A DNA stretch of 64,000 bases from Sycobia sp. Sy_11 (Eukaryota; Arthropoda; Insecta; Hymenoptera; Epichrysomallidae), in NCBI GenBank assembly GCA_018907035.1, contig JACCIC010000063.1, positions 1,435,001 through 1,499,000 of the forward strand. The letters run 5' to 3'. A program made the position numbers and the translations under genes. The notes under the pieces are model-generated. The model made no database searches. It had not been told where the DNA came from and saw only the letters and a program-made list of their open reading frames with translations. Shown one piece after another: positions 21,701 to 32,025 of the stretch (the stretch's first letter is position 1; the number at the start of each line of letters is the position of its first letter).

Positions 21701-22388
21701 CTATTATAATGCGAGACGTCGCGACGTGCAATACGCGATTGGCGATCGCGTATGGCGGCGTAATCGCATCCTCTCGTTAGGCATACAGGGCGTCAGCGCC
21801 AAGCTGGCCCCAAAATTCGACGGGCCCTTTACCATCACGGAGAAACTCGGCACGAATGTTTATCGACTGATCGACTCTACGGGAAGAGATGCTGGTAAGC
21901 ATCACGTCGCCGACCTGAAGCCCTACCATCGAGATCACGACCCCGAAGATGATAGCAGTTCCGACACGGAAGAGCCTTCGGGCGAAGAGCGTGACTGCGA
22001 TGCGTCGAATTGTAATGTCGAGGCGAGCGAGCGAATCCGCATTGTAACACCACTGGTGAGCGTACCGCGCCCCGACGACGCACCTCATTGTAATTCCGAT
22101 ACAAGCGTGCGAAGCGATACCCCCGCGGGCAATGCCACGCGATCTAACACCGATATCGCACCGCGTAGATTAGGGAGACCGCGTAGGACGCGAATCGTAA
22201 CCCGTGGAAGAACCCAAGCGCGAGCCTCTGCGGAGCCCAATAACAGCGAAGCCGCCTGTCATAACAACGTGCACCTGGTGAGGCGAAAAGTAGGTCGCCC
22301 CAGGAAGAGCGGACGCTCAACCCCGCCGCGGGACCAATCTCCCCGCCGCACTCGGGCCCAAGCCCGCGCCCGTCAACGGGCCGACTAA
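18689..22388 (+). pseudogene. pol of the inner element: protease, RT, RNase H, integrase with AT-hooks
   Basis: Protease: FRIHALLDAGAARTALG, with the active Asp (GAT 18983) in a DAG rather than DTG/DSG triad. RT: VVMVRKSDGSYRFCVDYHKL, then a deletion of roughly 100 bp with frame change near 19775 that removes the MPFG region, then AYLDDVIIATESF (catalytic Asp codons 19861-19866) and RRFLGLASWYRKF. RNase H: IQTDASDSGLGAVL, TERECL and DHSSLRWL. Integrase: an HHCC finger broken by a frameshift near 20953 (HKDVTQFVRDCTVCQQC follows), AGDVMGPF (first D), TAG stop at 21222, LSDNGTEF (second D) and NPVERVNRTLK (Glu). The C-terminal extension has acidic repeats and two AT-hook motifs (LGRPRR near 22169 and VGRPRK near 22290), with stop at 22386. 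Confidence 0.92.
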
Positions 22389-22618
22389 CTTCGATTATTG
22401 ACTGGCGCCGTTATTGACGGCGGACCACCGGCGATTTTTACCTCCAAAAATAATTGCGTCTAGGGAAGGGAGTTCTTTACCCGTCCTTCCTCATCCCAGT
22501 GATCCTCAGCGGTAGACCGCAGCCACCCCAGTTCCTCATCCTGACACGATGGTCGATCCGAGAGAGAGATGTTGGGTCGAGCTGTCACGCTTCGGCTACC
22601 AGCGTCTGGAGGGGGGCG
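22389..22618 (+). other. 3' untranslated region and polypurine tract of the inner element
   Basis: A GC-rich spacer after pol. It ends in CTGGAGGGGGGCG immediately before the 3' LTR, the usual primer for plus-strand DNA. Confidence 0.8.
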
Positions 22619-23597
22619 TGTGACGGGGAACGCAAGCACAGCGTGCGCTTGCTTTCCCCGTCCCGTTGCTCTCTCTCTCTCTAGCCGTAGCATGTACATA
22701 TGTATTTGTATATTTGCATGTAGAAATGTTTATCTGTTACAGGCCGACGCACAACCACCGGCGGAGAGGTAAGTGAGAGAGAGAGAGAGCGGGGAGTGGG
22801 GAGAGACAGCCACGCGCGCGAAGAAACAAAAAAAAAGAAAAAAAGCCGCGAGCTAAGACAACGCGTCGTTACCGGCCTTCTACGCACGTCGTCCGTTTCC
22901 TTTTTTTTCGGTTGCTACCGCCGTGCCGCGACTAATCGTGTATGGGAACCTGCCTTGTGCTCCAAGGTTCCCCCCGCCTCGTACCTCGTCTTCGGGGAGA
23001 GTGCCCGATTTGACGCGCTTGCTGTGCCACAGTGGTGTGAGGGTGTGCAGTGCACCCGCGCCGAACACGAGCTCGAGCGGACGAATTGTCGTCCGCCACA
23101 TCTACGCGGAATAACCGCCCCATCCCGGGGCTCCCGGAGGCCAACGTCACCGCCGCCCCCGGCAAAGGAAGGCGCTATTGCCGGGCAAGAACGCGCTGCG
23201 AGACCTACGAGCTCCGGCTCCCTGTAAGTGGCAGCTCCTTTTCTCTCTCTCTCTCTCTCTCTTCCCGAACGCCTCGCGCGCCGTCGCCTCGCGCGCCGTC
23301 GCCTCGGCGACCCTCGGCCTGCGTCCCGCACGCCTCGTATATAGGCGGTGCATTGTATTTTTTAGCACTGCGCCATTAAAACTTATTTAAATTTTAATTA
23401 TTTTTATTATTTTATTATTTCAAGTGTGCCCCATTGGCCGCCCTATCCCACGCGCAGTCCTGAACGCGATATTTCGCCCTTCGCGGACCGCCCCTCTCCC
23501 TCGCCGGAATCCTTCGGGGCTAAGCCCAGCCGGGCACAGATTTGCAACGGCCGTGCCCGCCGTCCTCGTGCTCGAGGCGGACACGCGCACCGTTACA
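22619..23597 (+). repeat. 3' LTR of the inner element
   Basis: Same length as the 5' LTR. I see single-base differences near 22642, 22744, 23098, 23187 and 23485 and length changes in the CT, GA and A/T runs. TATA-like box at 23338. Confidence 0.95.
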
Positions 23598-23854
23598 ATA
23601 TACATAAATAAACTTCACATTCACCGTTATACTACCTAGCGCTTCACATCCTCCATACTTACCCTATAATAAAATCAGCATACGAATATTATTGATAAGA
23701 CAGACGCAATTAACTATTTATACATGCAATTTTTCAATTGTCTACAAAGGACAAAACCGAAGTCACAACTAGTTTCTTTCCTTCTTATGCCAACCATAAT
23801 AACTATTTTTTTCTTGCAGATTACGCAACTAACCTTTTTACGGTTTCAGAAAAG
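23598..23854 (+). other. outer element sequence before env, with likely splice acceptor
   Basis: Outer-element DNA resumes after the inner insertion. TTTTTACGGTTTCAG at about 23837-23850 is a good 3' splice site directly before the env ATG at 23855. Spliced env RNA is known for errantiviruses; its use here is inferred. Confidence 0.45.
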
Positions 23855-25781
23855 ATGATATTTCTATACAAGATACTTTTTACATTATTTTTTGTCACCC
23901 CGACAAATACAATGATAGGGTACGATTGTGGATCTAACATCATGAATATAACAACCATGTCGTTATTAGACGTCGGAGAATGTAATTTTCCTCAACTCCA
24001 CCCTATAAGCCAATTTGTTTATATACAGTTACTTCAAATTAACGATATTCAAGAAACCGAAGTATTACAATGTAAAATAGAGGTACGGAGAAACATCTAT
24101 TACTGCGGGATTCATTCGCATAATTCTGTTGTTAATAATGGCGAAATGGAATATTTGTATGACATCAGTAGAGATAGTTGTTTACAATTACATTTGACTG
24201 GGATAATCAAATTCGGACAAAATCACGTTATAAACGGGGTCAGAATTAACCAAACAAATATATATTCGATAACCTTCGCCGGAAGCATTAGCAATAACGG
24301 AACCTGCAAGGGGACTTATTATAGCGACCCATATGGAACTTGGAATTCTGTTGTTGTCCAAGGAACTCTTAAAATTCTCCTATCACAACAATCTGCACAA
24401 GTAAATTTACAAGACGACAAAATTGAATTACAATCGGGAACATTATGTTTACTATCGGGAAAATTCTGTATAGACGCTAAAGATGGATATACTTTCTGGG
24501 AGTCGGTCCCTAATAATGAATATGGCGTATTATTCGAAGGCCAAGCGATTAAAATGACTAACTCTCAGGTGGATCAAGAAGTAATCTATTTTTTTACAGA
24601 TCAAAAACTAACATTCGCACTAAGTAAATCGTGAAAAGGTATGCGGTTACACAATAGTAAGAACGGAACACCCAAAATTAGTTATCTTCGAAACAAAAGA
24701 GGGTACAACGTTTGCCAAAAAGAGTACATTGTCTAGCAGTAATCTGGATATTTTCGCCTATGTAAATGCAAAATTCGTATATCTGAAAAAACGTGTAAAA
24801 AGACAAATGCTTAACTTATACAGCAACATAGTGACAGAGCGATGCCGAGTAGAACAGATAGCATTAAAAAACGCACTCGCTATCGCTACACAAAATCTCG
24901 ACCAATTCGCATATAACATAATGAAAGGTTTGGGCTATATGGCTGTGGTAGTCGGCGAAGTGGTTCACCTGGTAAAATGTATACCGGTGGAAGTTAAGAT
25001 AGACCTCGGCGATAACTGTTACATCGAGTTGAGAGTTGTAAGACAAAACACCACCCTCTTTCTCACACCAAAAACACACATCCTGAAAACTCGAGGAACT
25101 AGAGTTCCCTGTAATCAAGTGCTACCATCATACTACCAGATTGATGGCGAATGGTACAAATTGGTACCAAAACCGACCGAGGCAAGAGAACCCACAACCC
25201 TAAAATCCATGACTCAGCTGACATGAAAATATATTAATCCAATCAGCCTAGCTACATCTGGGATTTACTCCAGTAAAGATTTAGAAAAGCTAAAGGAACG
25301 AATTATGTTTCCAGTAGAAACAGCTGCATTATTGAATAACGCAGCACACGAAATGCACGAATCTGAAGTGACGAGCGGCAACACGATATCGCACTTCATA
25401 AACGAAGACACCATGGATAATTTAGTAAATTCTGCTTGGAAAACATTATGGAATAAATTTATCACCTTCGGATCTGCAAGCGCGGGGATAATAGCAGTTC
25501 TGGTGATCATACACATGATAAAAACGTTCATAGGGATTGTACTCAACGGATACGCTCTTCATCGCATATACGGTTGGTCCATATACCTATTATCAGCCAT
25601 TTGGAGCACAGCCGCACACTTCTTCATATCCCTTAAACAATCGCCGACGAAACAAGAGGCAGGAAACAGTTACGAAATGATCGCTCAACCAGAGCCAGAG
25701 CCGGGACTCAAACCAGAACCAGTACTAACCACTATCGACGAGAAAAAAGAAAAACAAACGTTTTTTTCTGCAAAGCCATAA
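23855..25781 (+). pseudogene. env-type glycoprotein gene resembling chuvirus (Jingchuvirales) glycoproteins, broken
   Basis: Membrane glycoprotein in the env position of the outer element. I choose ATG 23855 because it starts a signal peptide (IFLYKILFTLFF) and follows a splice-acceptor-like site; the frame is open from 23738. The ectodomain is Cys-rich with N-glycosylation sites (for example NQTN, NGTC). Landmarks are GYDCGSNIMNITTMSLLDVG near the mature N-terminus and, further on, VGEVVHLVKCIPVEVK, NCYIELRV and LTPKTHIL. This order and Cys pattern match chuvirus glycoproteins, not the baculovirus-F-type Env of gypsy. A membrane segment (AGIIAVLVIIHMI, near 25480) and a Pro/Glu-rich tail follow. 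Two breaks: a frame change between about 24620 and 24650, and an in-frame TGA at 25224. The protein is not expected to be made whole. Confidence 0.8.
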
Positions 25782-26158
25782 AAATAAATTCTCAACTCAC
25801 GCGACTTTTACAGAATTAGACGAAACAATAAAAGTAAATTTCTTATTTCCATAATTTCCTGACATCGAATTTCGCATAAAAATTTTAACACGTATTAATG
25901 TAAGTAGAGTAAGTTGCGATACAAAGAATCATGTGAACCCCACGTAACTTCGAACGTGGTTTTCCTATGGAGAGTTTTTCCCACTGGGTTTTCTTTCCTA
26001 AGTTTTCCCTCGTTCACAGACATACTGCTCTGGGCAAATACGAAGATCGAATGGGGATGAAAAAATTTTTGTCATATGTACACTACTTAATGCTGCATTA
26101 CCTTAACAGAGGCGGACGAATGTTTTCATACTTCTAACAACCGTCTTACGCAAAGGGT
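25782..26158 (+). other. outer element 3' untranslated region and short purine tract
   Basis: No gene. CCACGTAACTTCGAACGTGG at 25940 forms a hairpin. A short purine tract AAAGGG lies directly before the 3' LTR. Confidence 0.5.
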
Positions 26159-26308
26159 GTAACATCGAGTTAATAATAACAACAAAATATTATTATTTTA
26201 ATAATCAAATAAAAATATATAAAAAAAAAGTATATAACATAGATGTAAACATTAAAGTATATATATTTATATATATATATATACATATATATACGTATAT
26301 ATACACGA

Positions 26309-26359
<51 letters not shown>

Positions 26360-26565
26360 AATCATTTTAAAATAAACAAAGTATATCTATATTTTCTTTT
26401 CCTTTTTCTCAATTGTTTAATAATCCCGAGCTAATGGAAGAAACTCCAGGCTCGAAACAAAGCCAGGGTACATCAAAGGCACACATGCGTATGTTTAAAA
26501 ATATGCGTGTGCACTTCGAATACAGTTGATATGCACGAAAGGGCGAATATGCCCAGACGTCACAT
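26159..26565 (+). repeat. 3' LTR of the outer element, internally deleted
   Basis: It matches the first about 110 bp and the last about 210 bp of the 5' LTR (GTAACATCG start; TAGGAATCATTTTAAAATAA to GACGTCACAT). The middle 930 bp or so, with TATA box and polyadenylation signals, is missing. A (TA)n-rich stretch at 26262-26356 marks the junction. Visible base differences show the element is old. Confidence 0.85.
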
Positions 26566-26569
26566 TATT

Positions 26570-27560
26570 CAAATATTACATGAGAAGGTTAAAAAATCAT
26601 TTCCCAAAATTTATAAAAATTTATTTTACAAATAAATACTATTTATGCGTTGACTCGTAAAAAAGAGTTAATTATATTAAATCATCGATGTGTTTAAGTG
26701 AACATTCTTTTGCTATTTTTTCTGATAATTCATTCTTATTAAAAAAGAAAGCAGGTATGAACTTGCCAGGCCCGTTCCCACAAAGCTTATGCTGTGTTTT
26801 TTAATAATTAATTTTTGCATGAAAAAATTTTAAAGCGTATACAGTAATTTAAATAAATGAAGCTTTATTAGTAAATAACTTTCAATTTTATCACTACATA
26901 CGTTCGAAATAGCCAAAAATTAAAAGATTTAGAAAAATTCGGTTGACAGGAATCTAACTTGGACCATTGACAAACTTCAATTTGGCCAGGAAGTCTGATA
27001 ATTAACGATAGTAAACAATTAGATTCTTTTATTATCTGAGCCTAATATGTAAGCGAAAATCGAACTTTTACTTACAACGTAACTAAAAAATCGAACTTTA
27101 CAACGTAATTAAAAGGAACTTCAAGAAATAATATAGTGGACCATTTCATTGATTAAATAGTGGATATATGCTTTAATCCTGTGAATAAATTTCTATTATA
27201 TTTATTCTTCTCGACAAGATAATGAAAACATAATTCTTAACATGCTAAGAACACATATTATTATGTTTGTCTTTATCACAATCTGTAGGATATTTGATTA
27301 TATCAGTGAGCTAATTTATTATTTAATTATAGAATAATTTTTGTGTTAATATTTGGAACTTTCGGAAAGCATAATATTATATAATTTTTTTATAAAATAC
27401 CTGAAAAGATGTATCTAAAATTACTATTCTCAGAATACACCAAACTCGCCTAACTAGTTTACTTTTGTTAAAAGTAGAATAAGTTTTGTGTCAATATTTG
27501 GAACTTTCGGAAAGCATAATATTATATAAATTTGTTATTATGTATTAGTTTTAATTTATT
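26570..27560 (-). repeat. dispersed repeats matching 6400-7000, partly inverted
   Basis: On the - strand, 27540 down to 27190 contains CCGAAAGTTCCAAATATT twice, TTAGGCGAGTTTGGTGTATT and TCACTGATATAATCAAAT, all present on the + strand at 6405-6700 in another order. Around 26655-26740 TTGACTCGTAAAAAAGAG and GCTATTTTTTCTGAT recall the foldback at 6880-6945. No open frame of interest. Confidence 0.6.
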
Positions 27561-27595
27561 TCATTAGACTGTAAGACCAATAGAAATATTTATTA

Positions 27596-27599
<4 letters not shown>

Positions 27600-27650
<51 letters not shown>
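27600..27650. repeat. (TA)n microsatellite
   Basis: A pure TA tract of about 46 bp ending in CATACATCG. Confidence 0.9.
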
Positions 27651-27724
27651 CATCGCCACTGAATAAAAACGCAATATCCAACGTATTTAATTTAAAAAAC
27701 AGAATATCCTATATAATATAATAT

Positions 27725-27810
27725 ACGTAAATTTTACTTAGATATTATTGAACTGTTTATGAAATCGTTTAAATTAATTATCTCGGGCGAAGTCGAGACG
27801 AGTGATGTTA

Positions 27811-27811
<1 letters not shown>
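27725..27811 (+). mobile_element. Helitron-type 3' terminus
   Basis: The hairpin CTCGGGCGAAGTCGAG at 27782-27797 is followed 10 nt later by TTAG and a T of the flanking TA tract. This is the layout of Helitron 3' ends (hairpin, then CTRR, insertion before T). The last 85 bp match the element at 60062-60145 on the other strand, where the end is a proper CTAG. A 5' end was not found, so this is a fragment or a short non-autonomous member. Confidence 0.65.

Positions 27812-27812
<1 letters not shown>

Positions 27813-27856
<44 letters not shown>
27813..27856. repeat. (TA)n microsatellite next to the Helitron end
   Basis: A TA tract begins immediately after the Helitron 3' end, as at 60007-60060 for the second copy. 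Confidence 0.9.
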
Positions 27857-27860
<4 letters not shown>

Positions 27861-27964
27861 GAATTATATTCAATTTTTTAAAAAACCATTTACTCGAAAG
27901 AATGAAATAGTTTTCTCAAAGGCTTGATTAGATTTATTTGATTTATTTGATTCCCTGACAATTG

Positions 27965-28215
27965 TAAAATCTAATAAATATTTCTTTGATTTTATTAAGT
28001 GAAGCATAAAGATTTAAATATTCAATTTAATAAATAAATAATAAAAACTACAAAATGTATAAATAAATCAAAAAAATATTTTCTATTTTTGAAAAAATTA
28101 TTTACTTATAATATATAAATAGTTTTATTAAAAGATTTATTCATTTAAATTTAATATTTAAATCTTTGTGCTTCGTTTAATAACATCGAAGAAATGTTTA
28201 TTAGTTTTTAACAAC
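27965..28215. repeat. foldback element with arms of about 80 bp
   Basis: The left arm (TCTAATAAATATTTCTTTGA through AGCATAAAGATTTAAATATT) is answered on the other strand by 28130-28210 (TAAATCTTTGTGCTTCGTTT and following). A further weaker copy of the outer arm lies near 28385-28440. No coding potential. Confidence 0.65.
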
Positions 28216-28455
28216 TTGTTGGGTATCATCAAATAAATATATTTTATCCTTTGATAAAGCTATTTAATTGTTCATATTGAATAGTTTTTCCAAAAATTGA
28301 ATATATTTGTTAAATTTGAGTATATATATAGTTTTTCAAATATTTATTTATTTACCTACAAATATTAATTTTTTACGTATATTTCGTTCCGTTTAGTAAA
28401 ATTCAAGAAATATTTAGTACTTTTTAATAATTTCTTTAGTGTAATAAAATAAATA

Positions 28456-29736
28456 TTAGGTTGTTAAATATCTCCCTTCCACATTTTTGCTCTTCATTCG
28501 ATGCTTTATAAAGTGTTCAGTGGTCGGAATTACTTCAAATATGCGTTGTTTTGTTCGATAATCTGTTTCCATCTAGAGGGCAACTTTATAATACCCCTCT
28601 ATTAGAAATCCCTCTCCTTATTTGCGAAGAACTCGGACAGCCACTTTTTACAAGCCTCTTTTGAGTCCAACTTTACATCGCCAAGCGCATTCGACATGGA
28701 CAGGAACAGGTGGTAGTCACTTGGTGCTATGTCCGGGCTATATGGTGGATGCGACAAAACCTCCCATCCGAACTCCCGTAGCTTCTGACGAGTCATCAAC
28801 GAAGAGTGTGGTCTGGCGTTATCCTGGTGGAACACTACACCTTTCCTGTTGGTCAATTGTGGACGCTTCTGGTCGATAGCCTGCTTCAAACGGTCCAGTT
28901 GTTCACAGTAGATGATAAAATTTAGTGTCTGGCCATATGGGAGCAGATCATAGTAGATAATTCCTTTCCAATCCCACCAAACACACAGTAAAACCTTCCC
29001 GGTCGTCAATCCTGGCTGGGCCACTGTTTGGGACGGTTCACCGACCTTGGACCACGACCGTTTTCGCTTGATATTGTCGTATGTGACTCATTTTTCGTCG
29101 CCAGTCACCATCCGATTCAAAAATGGGTCGGGTTCGTTCCGTTTCCGCAGCACATGGCGGCGTTGATTCGGTCTAGAAGGTTTTTTTGCGTCAGATTATG
29201 CGGCACCCAAACATCAAGCTTTTTTGTATTCAGTCTTCTGCAGATGGTTTAAAATGGTTTGGTGACTAACTCTGATCTGCTGGGTGATGTCACGAGATGC
29301 CACATACCGGTATAACTCGATAAGTTCCCTGATATGATCGGTATTTGTCGTCACAGGTCTTCTACCACCTGGCTTATCCATGGTGTCGTTTTCACCGGCC
29401 ATGAACCGCCGAAACCATTCCTCTGCGGTTCTAAGTGATAGCGTGCCATCATCCAAAACACCATTAATCTCACGGAACGTTTCTCTAGCGGATTTGCCTT
29501 TGACGAAGGAAAACTTTAATATAGCGCAAATTTTGGCGTTAGTGAACTCCATGTTTACACGTCTATAACTTTTGAACGCAATATCCAAACTAATCATACA
29601 TAGCGTCGTTTTGTGTATTATGTCAAGACCTTTCAAATGATGTATCGTATTGCAAGATACGAGCTCTGTAGCGCCTTGTACATAGCCGCGAAATTCATAA
29701 GACAAAAAGGCGGCAAGGAGATATTTGACGATCTAA
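28456..29736 (-). mobile_element. mariner element of a second family (1281 bp), dead
   Basis: The ends read TTAGGTTGTTAAATATCTCC and, from the other side, TTAGATCGTCAAATATCTCC. TA flanks each end (28454-28455 and 29737-29738). The complete length is kept. Confidence 0.88.
28602..29552 (-). pseudogene. mariner transposase with two frameshifts and one nonsense codon
   Basis: ATG 29552 starts MEFTNAKICAILKFSFVKG and the HTH region (TAEEWFRRFMAGEND; SHQTILNHLQK). The frame is lost near 29220, where one A is missing in an A run, and again near 29150. A TGA at 29088-29090 stands where VTGDEKW needs Trp. The rest is open: CVWWDWKGIIYYDLLP, HQDNARPHSS (second D) and SPDIAPSDYHLF (third D), so the DD34D residues are all still encoded. 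It differs clearly from the 7-kb and 57-kb mariner family. Confidence 0.88.
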
Positions 29737-29753
29737 TATTTTAATAATGCGAC

Positions 29754-29756
<3 letters not shown>

Positions 29757-29796
<40 letters not shown>
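29757..29796. repeat. (GA)n microsatellite
   Basis: A GA tract of about 40 bp, 20 bp after the mariner end. Confidence 0.9.
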
Positions 29797-29799
<3 letters not shown>

Positions 29800-29897
29800 T
29801 GATATTATGTGGAATCTCTCATAATACATTTCTCATTGGTTGTACATTTAGCAAATGTTCAATCTCAGTTTCTATCTTTCTACGTCATATATACATG

Positions 29898-30720
29898 TTA
29901 ATTCAAATAATAAAATCTTGTCTTGAAAATAGGTTCAGTCAAATTCGATTCGAAGGAGCTTTATTTTTGCCGAAATCGATTAAAGCAGGAGTACCGCAAG
30001 GGTTCAAGGTTTCCCTCATCTTTTTCAACGTATACTACAAAGCTTACTAACATCCATATACGTCGCGGACATTACAAATTCTTCCCTTAACTGTTCCTTC
30101 AGTGTAGGAAATGGAGAGTTGCTATCAACGAAATCAAATTGACGGCAGTGTACATCTCCAAACACTAGAAAATACCTCCCGATATAAAAATAAAGACCAC
30201 TCGCCTATCCTGGAATTACTTTAAGTAAGTAAAAGACCTCTTAGACCACAGTCTACATTAGATTTAACACATCAAGGTATCAAGAAATTTAATCACCAGA
30301 GCCCTTATATTCCTGAAGCCTTTTTTCCATAAAAGAAAAATTTTTTGAGTCACAAAATTTAAAGCCATAATAGGAGCTATCTTCGCATATAGCAGCCTGA
30401 TTTGGAGTTTCAGCCTTTCAAAATGTCTTAAACCTCTATAAACTACGTACATGAGACTGTTTCGTGTAACTGGCCTAGTCTCTTGGTGTATCGTAAATTC
30501 CTAAATCCAGCATGAATTAAATTCTGTTCTCGTTACCGCAACTACTGCAACACATATAAACAATCTCATCCCCATTGTAAGCAATCACTACAATCTCTGT
30601 ATAACATTCCTGGCCACCAACTTACTAAAATCCTTTGACAGACTATGAAGACTCTAACATCCGGTCAGCTAATCCAAGGACCACCATCTCGTTCCTCAGA
30701 CTTGCTCAGAATTCACGGTA
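29898..30720 (+). pseudogene. relic of a Jockey-type reverse transcriptase
   Basis: IQIIKSCLENRFSQIRFEGA and IKAGVPQGFKVS match the palm region of Jockey-clade RTs. The same segment is IIKSFLSDRFIRVRVG and ISAGVPQGSKLS in the element at 61 kb. Downstream only scattered RT-thumb-like pieces can be read through many stops and frame changes. It is old, 5'-truncated and non-functional. Confidence 0.7.
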
Positions 30721-31694
30721 CACCATCTAAATATTGAAAAAATAAAAAAATTATATAAATTTCGTAATAACTAAAACAAATTAATTACATCAATATATTC
30801 TTCGTCTTTCAAATATTCTTCCAATTCTTTTGATTCTTCAAATATTAGTATTACTATGTTGAGGCACCTAAATTTGCTATAATTTTAATTATATTTAATA
30901 ATTCAATAATAATATGTCAAAAAAAAACAAAAAAACAAAAATCGGTTATTCATATGTTCGTCTAGGCAGTAACGAAAAACAACCGATAATTGATCAACAT
31001 GTGAAATATTATTCGACAAAAAGACCCTAATATTTTGCTTACTTTACTTCAAAATTTGTATGTTTTATGTCTGACTATTTTTGTCGCGTTTTGCGGTAGT
31101 AAATTATGTACGAGCATGAGAGGGACTCCTTAGCATCGGGGGCCCGGCACTTTAGAACCACCCAGCCGACCCCTTCTGATCCTGCACTGCTCATATACGA
31201 GGGCGGTTCAAGAAGTACCCGTGTTAGAAATGAAGACACCATTTTTTCAAAATATTTTTTTTTATTTTTCAACATAGTCCCTTTTTCATTATTAGAAAAT
31301 TAGATATTAAATCATTATTAGAAAATTAGAACGTTACTATAACGATCACATCTATTGTACTTTCTTTGTTTTCTCTTGTCGACACTTAGAGTCTCATTAT
31401 CAATTTACCTTTATACACCTTTATACTGTTGAAAACTTAAGGCAGAAGCACCTCATCTCACCAGACGGTATAGTTTATAAATTACGCATTTACGATTAGT
31501 ATATTTCGTATATGTATGTATCCAAAACTCCAAAATACGTCAAAACGAAAATGACGAGATAAAATAAGAAATAAAGAATAAAGACTATTATTTTTTTTAT
31601 ATAAAAGTATCCCAAAATGGAAATAAAATAAAAATAAATAATAAATTTAATTGTGAATAATGTATCTATATTAATTGGAATAGTATGAAGAAAA
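30721..31694. other. AT-rich DNA with a possible mariner end fragment
   Basis: Mostly featureless. At 31192-31290 ACGAGGGCGGTTCAAGAAGT and an AT tail ending TCAACATAGTCCC look like a terminal part of a further mariner family. No second end and no transposase are visible, so this is a tentative call. Confidence 0.35.
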
Positions 31695-32025
31695 TGAATT
31701 TTTTTTTAATATTTAAATAAATTAATAAATATTTTTATCAGTCTTACAGTCATTATAATATAATATATTAGCTAAAATAAAGACAGTTTAATTAGCTAAT
31801 AATATCTTTTACTATTATAGAATATTGTTTTTATTATTTTTATTTTATTTTTATTTTTAAATTTTAATATAATTCATTGTAGTAATAAGTTATTTTAGAT
31901 TCTACGGGGGTAAATATAAACAAGGACAGTCTGCCTGTCATTATTTTAGCTAATATATTATATTATAAAGACTAAGACTGATAAAAATATTTATTAATTT
32001 AATTCAGAACAGTCGACATGAGTAC
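31695..32025 (+). repeat. foldback element, family F, copy 1
   Basis: Arms of about 62 bp: 31719-31780 (TAAATATTTTTATCAGTCTT and on to TATTAGCTAAAATAA) and 31940-32001 in inverse. The flanking TTAATTCAGAACAGTCGACA is shared with copy 2 at 54528-54885. The inner ACAAGGACAGTCT lies near the right arm here and near the left arm there, so the copies are in opposite orientation. Confidence 0.75.

Larger units (their letters stand above)
14142..23597 (+). mobile_element. inner Gypsy-type LTR retrotransposon, 9456 bp, nested in the outer element
   Basis: Two 979-bp LTRs begin TGTGACGGGG and end CACCGTTACA. The 4-bp duplication ATAT flanks it (14138-14141 and 23598-23601). A lysine-tRNA-type primer site follows the 5' LTR and a purine tract (GGAGGGGGG) precedes the 3' LTR. 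The LTRs differ by only a handful of substitutions and short-repeat indels, so insertion is recent. It splits the outer element between integrase and env. gag-pol carries at least seven disabling changes. Confidence 0.95.
8541..26565 (+). mobile_element. outer Gypsy-clade LTR retrotransposon with env-type gene, heavily rearranged
   Basis: The pieces are 5' LTR (8541-9842), primer-binding region (9863), a decayed ORF (10207-10641), a SINE insertion (10864-11069), an inverted gag-protease-RT segment (11080-13488, - strand), the integrase C-terminus (13567-14052, + strand), a nested younger LTR element (14142-23597), an env-type gene (23855-25781) and a 3' LTR (26159-26565). If the ends are set at 8541 and 26565, a TATT duplication flanks the element; TG...CA ends are also possible. 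The integrase piece (YELIFGRIARLPS; DYVFLLPGPKPNKFG) and the RT piece belong to the Gypsy (errantivirus-like) clade. That all pieces belong to one element is inferred from order and spacing. Confidence 0.75.

Noticed and set aside
29799..30050. Intact small protein gene
   Set aside because: Its second half is Jockey RT sequence and the rest is without motif; it is part of a relic.
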